This document shows positions 60,747 through 64,000 of a DNA stretch of 64,000 nucleotides, piece after piece. Position 1 is the first letter of the stretch. Each line of letters starts with the position of its first letter. The position numbers and the translations under genes were made by a program. The stretch comes from Enterocloster clostridioformis (lineage in GTDB: Bacteria > Bacillota > Clostridia > Lachnospirales > Lachnospiraceae): NCBI RefSeq assembly GCF_020297485.1, contig NZ_JAIWZC010000001.1, positions 2,666,001 through 2,730,000 of the forward strand, written 5' to 3'. The notes under the pieces are model-generated. The model saw only the letters and a list, made by a program, of their open reading frames with translations. It was not told the origin of the DNA and ran no database searches.

Positions 60747-61694
60747 ATGAAGATTTGCGCGACAATGAAAAAATTCCCAGGGGGCATGATGGTCATTCCA
60801 CTATTGATTGGCTGTTTAGTCAACACATTCATCCCACAGGTACTGGAGATTGGCGGGTTTACAACCGGTCTTTTTAAAACAGGAACCTCTACGCTGGTAG
60901 GCCTGTTCATCCTGTGCAGCGGTGCAACCATTAATTTCAAACAGGCAGCCCTTCCCCTCTACAAGGGAGCAGTGCTGACTATTTTAAAATATGCCATCGG
61001 TGTATTGCTTGGCCTGGGCCTTAACAGGCTGTTCGGACCCATGGGAATTTTAGGTCTTACTCCATTGGCAGTTATCACAGCTGTCACGAACTCCAACGGT
61101 GCCATCTACACTGCCCTGGCAAAAGAATTTGGAGACAATACAGACGTAGGAGCCATTGCAATCCTGTCCTTAAACGACGGTCCATTTCTAACCATGATTG
61201 CACTGGGCACTACCGGCCTTGCGGAAATTCCAATTCTGTCTCTGGTAGCAGCTATAGTTCCTCTGATTATCGGTATGATTTTGGGCAATCTGGATGAAGA
61301 CTTCAAGATGCTGTTATCCAACGGATTAGCTATGCTGCTTCCCTTTAACGGTTTTGTGCTGGGAGCCAATACAAGCCTGTTTACTATAGCAAAGGCCGGT
61401 GCCGGCGGTATTGTCCTTGGACTTATAACTGTTTTGTTTACGGGTGTGTTAACCTATTACCTGTACAGCCTGATTCGAAGAAAACCAGATCCTATGGGAA
61501 TGGCCATTGGTACCACCGGAGGCAATGCTGTAGCTGTACCTGCATCCGTTGCCATGGCGGATCCTTCCCTGGAGCCGGTAGTGGGCGTGGCTACCGCGCA
61601 GGTGGCTGGCGCTGTTGTTATCACAGCCATTCTGACCCCTATTTTGACCGGATTCTTTGCCAGAAGGGCTGCTAAAAGGCAGCAGAAAAATTGA
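60747..61694 (+). CDS. kdgT: 2-keto-3-deoxygluconate permease family transporter
   Basis: A 315-residue membrane carrier with ten helices (GGMMVIPLLIGCLVNTFIPQ, GTSTLVGLFILCSGATINFK, ITAVTNSNGAIYTALAKEFG, TTGGNAVAVPASVAMADPSL). ATG at 60747 follows AAGGAGAGG. KdgT carriers take up 2-keto-3-deoxygluconate by proton symport; next to otnK/otnC and under the same type of promoter, this one may carry a tetronate or related sugar acid. Confidence 0.9.
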   Translation: MKICATMKKFPGGMMVIPLLIGCLVNTFIPQVLEIGGFTTGLFKTGTSTLVGLFILCSGATINFKQAALPLYKGAVLTILKYAIGVLLGLGLNRLFGPMGILGLTPLAVITAVTNSNGAIYTALAKEFGDNTDVGAIAILSLNDGPFLTMIALGTTGLAEIPILSLVAAIVPLIIGMILGNLDEDFKMLLSNGLAMLLPFNGFVLGANTSLFTIAKAGAGGIVLGLITVLFTGVLTYYLYSLIRRKPDPMGMAIGTTGGNAVAVPASVAMADPSLEPVVGVATAQVAGAVVITAILTPILTGFFARRAAKRQQKN

Positions 61695-61729
61695 TAAGCT
61701 TATTTGCATTGAAAAAAGGGAGGACTAGG

Positions 61730-61815
61730 TTGAAAGAAAAAATCAAAAAAAATCGTAACTTAACAAGAGCACCAGTAAACTGCCGCCCCAAAGGATCCTA
61801 TGGAATAAAGGGTAT
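61730..61815 (+). pseudogene. 5' start of an unknown gene, cut by the IS110 element
   Basis: TTG at 61730 follows GGGAGGACTAGG at good spacing and reads KEKIKKNRNLTRAPVNCRPK then GSYGIKGI before meeting the IS110 end. The rest is not found on the other side of the element. It would have been the second gene of the kdgT transcript. Too short to identify. Confidence 0.55.
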
Positions 61816-63071
61816 CAGGCCATAGCAGGAGGAGTAATCATATAGCCTCGTTTCTCTAAACGTTTGATGGCATTTCTGTCATACTGTTCCTGAAATTTCC
61901 GGTACATTTCTTCAGGAATAGCGGAATAATCCGTATCGGCAGGATTAAATACCTCCTGCTTTTGGAACATGTGGTAAATGCAAGTCAACACCATGCGTGC
62001 AATGGCAATGATTGCCCGTTTATGACCACGACGTTTTTTTATACGGTCATATTTGTATCTGAAGTAAGGGTTTTTACTCTTGATGGCAGCATTTGCACAC
62101 TGAACCAGCAGAGGCTTTAAGTACACCCCGGCTCTTGAAACATGGACGCTCTTCTTTTTACCGGCACTTTCGTTATTTTCAGGAGCCAGCCCAGCCCAGG
62201 AGCACAAACGTTTTGAGGATTTGAATACCGCCATATCCACCCCGATTTCAGCAATGATAAAGGTGGCAGACTGCTCTGTAATTCCAGGAATTGTAGTAGC
62301 CAATTCGATAAATTTATGGTAAGGTTTAGCCAGGTCGGAAATCGTTTCTTCGAGAGTGGAGACGCACTCATTGATTTCATCGAAATGCTTTCTGCAGACC
62401 TTAATCTTAACGGATTGGTCACGGCGCAGTTCATAACCGATTATGGAGGTTACAACATCATCTGCCTTGTCCTTTGCTTTTTTAAGAAGCAGGGATTTAC
62501 AGTATTCGGGGTCAAATACCTCACAGGTCAGGATATAGTCAACGATGGCGGTCGCTGATTTTCCAAAGGTATCTGAGAGGACGGATGCAAGGGCAATGTT
62601 GGAAACCGTAAGAGCATTCTGTAACCGGTTTTTCTCACTGCTGCGGTGGCCAATCAGTTTCTGCCGGTATCGGAACAATTCCCGAAGCATGCGAATTTCC
62701 TTACAGGGGATATAACTGGAAGGAACAATATCAAATTTAAACAGATCCGCAATCCAGGCGGAGTCTTTGTCATCGGTTTTCTGTCCTTTGATAGCCCTGA
62801 CATACTTGGGGTTAGCAACGACAACGTGACAGGAATCCTCCAGGATATTAAAAATTGGAATCCAGTATTTACCAGTGGATTCGAGGCAGATCTCAGTGCA
62901 ATTGAAAGAAAGAAGCCATTTTTTCAAAGAATTAAGATCGGAATTGAAGGTGGCGAACCGCTTTTTAACATAAGAAGTAACGCCCCTGTAGTCTGTCAGA
63001 GCAATGGTAGCGACAACAAATTTCTTGTGAACGTCCATGCCACAGCAGACAAAGTGTTTGATAGATAACAT
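61815..63071 (-). CDS. IS110 family transposase (DEDD recombinase)
   Basis: A 418-residue transposase. RuvC-like DEDD domain: CGMDVHKKFVVATIAL, EICLESTGKYWIPIFNI, KGQKTDDKDSAWIADLF; the C-terminal Tnp domain with the catalytic serine region PGITEQSATFIIAEIG, LCSWAGLAPENNESAGKKKS and RGHKRAIIAIARMVLTCIYH. ATG at 63071 follows AGGAGG. All conserved parts are present, so it is probably active. Confidence 0.96.
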   Translation of the reverse strand: MLSIKHFVCCGMDVHKKFVVATIALTDYRGVTSYVKKRFATFNSDLNSLKKWLLSFNCTEICLESTGKYWIPIFNILEDSCHVVVANPKYVRAIKGQKTDDKDSAWIADLFKFDIVPSSYIPCKEIRMLRELFRYRQKLIGHRSSEKNRLQNALTVSNIALASVLSDTFGKSATAIVDYILTCEVFDPEYCKSLLLKKAKDKADDVVTSIIGYELRRDQSVKIKVCRKHFDEINECVSTLEETISDLAKPYHKFIELATTIPGITEQSATFIIAEIGVDMAVFKSSKRLCSWAGLAPENNESAGKKKSVHVSRAGVYLKPLLVQCANAAIKSKNPYFRYKYDRIKKRRGHKRAIIAIARMVLTCIYHMFQKQEVFNPADTDYSAIPEEMYRKFQEQYDRNAIKRLEKRGYMITPPAMA

Positions 63072-63084
63072 AAAACAGCCCTCC

Positions 63085-63310
63085 TAAGTAAAATAGACAG
63101 ACATTGACTGGCTGTCCAGCAAAGAAAGACCTAAGGAATTGCTTTGACAATGATTAGGTTACGAGCTCAAGGCGTCACTGGTTTGTGCTTGAGAAGACAG
63201 CCGACACATGTTTTTATGCGGACTTGATCCCAAATGGAGGAACCGATTCTACTTCCTCCTCCGTGCTCTGTAGTGTATCTGTCTGAGGAGAGTTTAACAT
63301 CAAAAATAAA
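63085..63310 (-). ncRNA. predicted bridge RNA region of the IS110 element
   Basis: The non-coding stretch upstream of the transposase ATG corresponds to the place where IS110/IS621-type elements encode their bridge RNA. It contains pairable segments (for example GGAGGAGG at 63264-63257 on the minus strand with CCTCC at 63245-63241). I cannot define loops by eye. Assignment rests on position. Confidence 0.45.
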
Positions 63311-63382
63311 ATAGTGGAAGCACAAACTTGCTATTTCATAACTGTTTTGTGCCTAAGCGAAGCGAAAGGAATGAGAGTTTTT

Positions 63383-64000
63383 ATGGAACGTTATATCATT
63401 AAAGCAAACAAAATCATAGCGCGCGATCAGCTGGAAGTTATGGAAAACAGCGGACTTCTGATTGAAAATGGAAAAATACAAAAAATATACGATAATATCT
63501 CTCAGGTTGAAATACCAGAGCAAACAAACGTAATTGATTATGGCGATAAGGTAATCATCCCCGGTATGATTGACTGTCATAACCATCTGGCATTAGACGC
63601 CAGACTTGAAAATCACCTGGTTAAAATGGAGGACTGCGAGGCAGAGCAGACCATACGCGCCATTAAAACCATGAAGGACGACCTGGCAGCCGGTGTAACT
63701 ACCTCCAGATGTCTGGGAGACAGATTCTATATTGATGTAACATGTAAAAAGGCGCAGAAGGAAGGACGGATCGCGGGACCGAAGCTGGTTGTCAGCGGCA
63801 TCGGCATGCGCAGCAGCCACGGACACGGATATGTAGGAATGCCCCATTGCGGCGCGGAAGATTTCCGCAGGACCTCCAGGGAAAATATTGCCCGTGGTGT
63901 TGATTTTCTGAAAGTATTCATGACAAAGGTAATCAATGCAACCCCTTTCATCTATCACTTTTTGACCTTAGAGGAACTGAGGGCAGTGGTGGAAGAAGCA
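63383..64000 (+). CDS. amidohydrolase family protein (3' end outside window)
   Basis: The first 206 codons of a metal-dependent hydrolase of the imidazolonepropionase/prolidase-like amidohydrolase superfamily: MERYIIKANKIIARDQLEVM, VIIPGMIDCHNHLALDARLE with the HxH metal motif, TMKDDLAAGVTTSRCLGDRF, and the carboxylated-lysine region ARGVDFLKVFMTKV. ATG at 63383 follows GGAATGAGAG at loose spacing. It stands just after the IS110 element, which may supply or block its promoter. Confidence 0.88.
   Translation, partial: MERYIIKANKIIARDQLEVMENSGLLIENGKIQKIYDNISQVEIPEQTNVIDYGDKVIIPGMIDCHNHLALDARLENHLVKMEDCEAEQTIRAIKTMKDDLAAGVTTSRCLGDRFYIDVTCKKAQKEGRIAGPKLVVSGIGMRSSHGHGYVGMPHCGAEDFRRTSRENIARGVDFLKVFMTKVINATPFIYHFLTLEELRAVVEEA

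Larger units (their letters stand above)
61803..63340 (-). mobile_element. IS110-family insertion sequence
   Basis: A DEDD transposase gene preceded (on the minus strand) by about 230-270 bases of non-coding DNA, as in IS110-group elements where the bridge RNA lies upstream of the transposase. IS110 elements have no terminal inverted repeats, so both ends are approximate. It separates the gene start at 61730 from the amidohydrolase at 63383. Confidence 0.8.

Noticed and set aside
1..64000. tRNA or rRNA genes, or a replication origin
   Set aside because: No cloverleaf-like or rRNA-like sequence and no DnaA-box cluster was noticed on reading both strands; a covariance search would be needed to exclude tRNA fully.

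Overview
The window looks like chromosomal DNA of a gut Lachnospiraceae bacterium, most probably Enterocloster or a close relative (formerly Clostridium bolteae/clostridioforme group). This is inference from gene content: a Firmicutes-type FeoA/FeoA/FeoB locus, a DUF6110 protein beside a P1B-type ATPase, a tandem glycine riboswitch, strong GGAGG ribosome binding sites and near-balanced GC in the backbone genes. No rRNA, tRNA or CRISPR array was seen.

Layout. 1-2776: a YesM-type histidine kinase (running off the left edge), a membrane-anchored sugar-binding protein and a small unknown gene, all on the minus strand. 3000-9350: an accessory stretch with small orphan genes, an IS630-type element inside an older transposase, an AT-rich islet with a secreted protein and an unknown 195-residue protein, and several decayed genes (serine recombinase tail, PEBP, HxlR regulator). 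9281-11013: a serine hydrolase and a GNAT acetyltransferase. 11277-13293: a mosaic of truncated genes (enolase, response regulator, YbaK joined to an MFS transporter, IS3 transposase, group II intron 5' end). 13300-18600: an IMP dehydrogenase, dCTP deaminase, a probable type I toxin with antisense RNA, a GntR remnant, a broken SDR and a TetR regulator. 19276-29522: a two-component system whose kinase is split by an 8.2 kb mobilizable element, which itself carries a three-recombinase (RIT) transposable element. 29570-32714: a VTC/DUF4956/carbohydrate-binding lipoprotein operon. 33175-37459: a heterodimeric ABC transporter with a frameshifted TetR gene. 37695-39121: intact AhpC with a twice-deleted thioredoxin reductase. 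39303-41203: a group IIC intron. 41261-42715: a glycine riboswitch controlling a PTS IIC-like membrane protein. 42905-49335: an iron locus. 49427-53441: an M20 amidohydrolase and MFS transporter with a divergent regulator. 53805-55072: decayed genes. 55123-61694: four-carbon acid sugar catabolism (OtnC, OtnK, KdgT-like permease) with sigma-54 promoters and a sigma-54 activator split by an IS630-type element. 61803-64000: an IS110 element and the start of an amidohydrolase.

How the parts work together. The iron locus is the most coherent system. FeoA, FeoA and FeoB import ferrous iron. A DtxR-type regulator is divergent from them. Downstream, in the same direction, lie a very short Fur-like protein, a 26-residue membrane peptide too small for routine gene calling, a DUF6110 protein and a P1B ATPase with an SCA motif; this resembles the ferrosome (fez) operons that build iron storage organelles. 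Near-identical palindromes of the form TTAGTTATNACTAA lie before feoB, before ahpC and before the ABC transporter, which suggests one metal-dependent regulon. The sugar-acid region uses two good -24/-12 promoters, one for otnK-otnC and one for kdgT, with GTTGCA repeats near both, all presumably served by the activator that the IS now interrupts.

The window is unusual for its load of broken genes (about eighteen) and nested insertions: an RIT element in a mobilizable element in a kinase gene, two IS630-type elements each in a TA site inside another gene, and two group II introns (one intact, one remnant) each sitting just after an intrinsic terminator.
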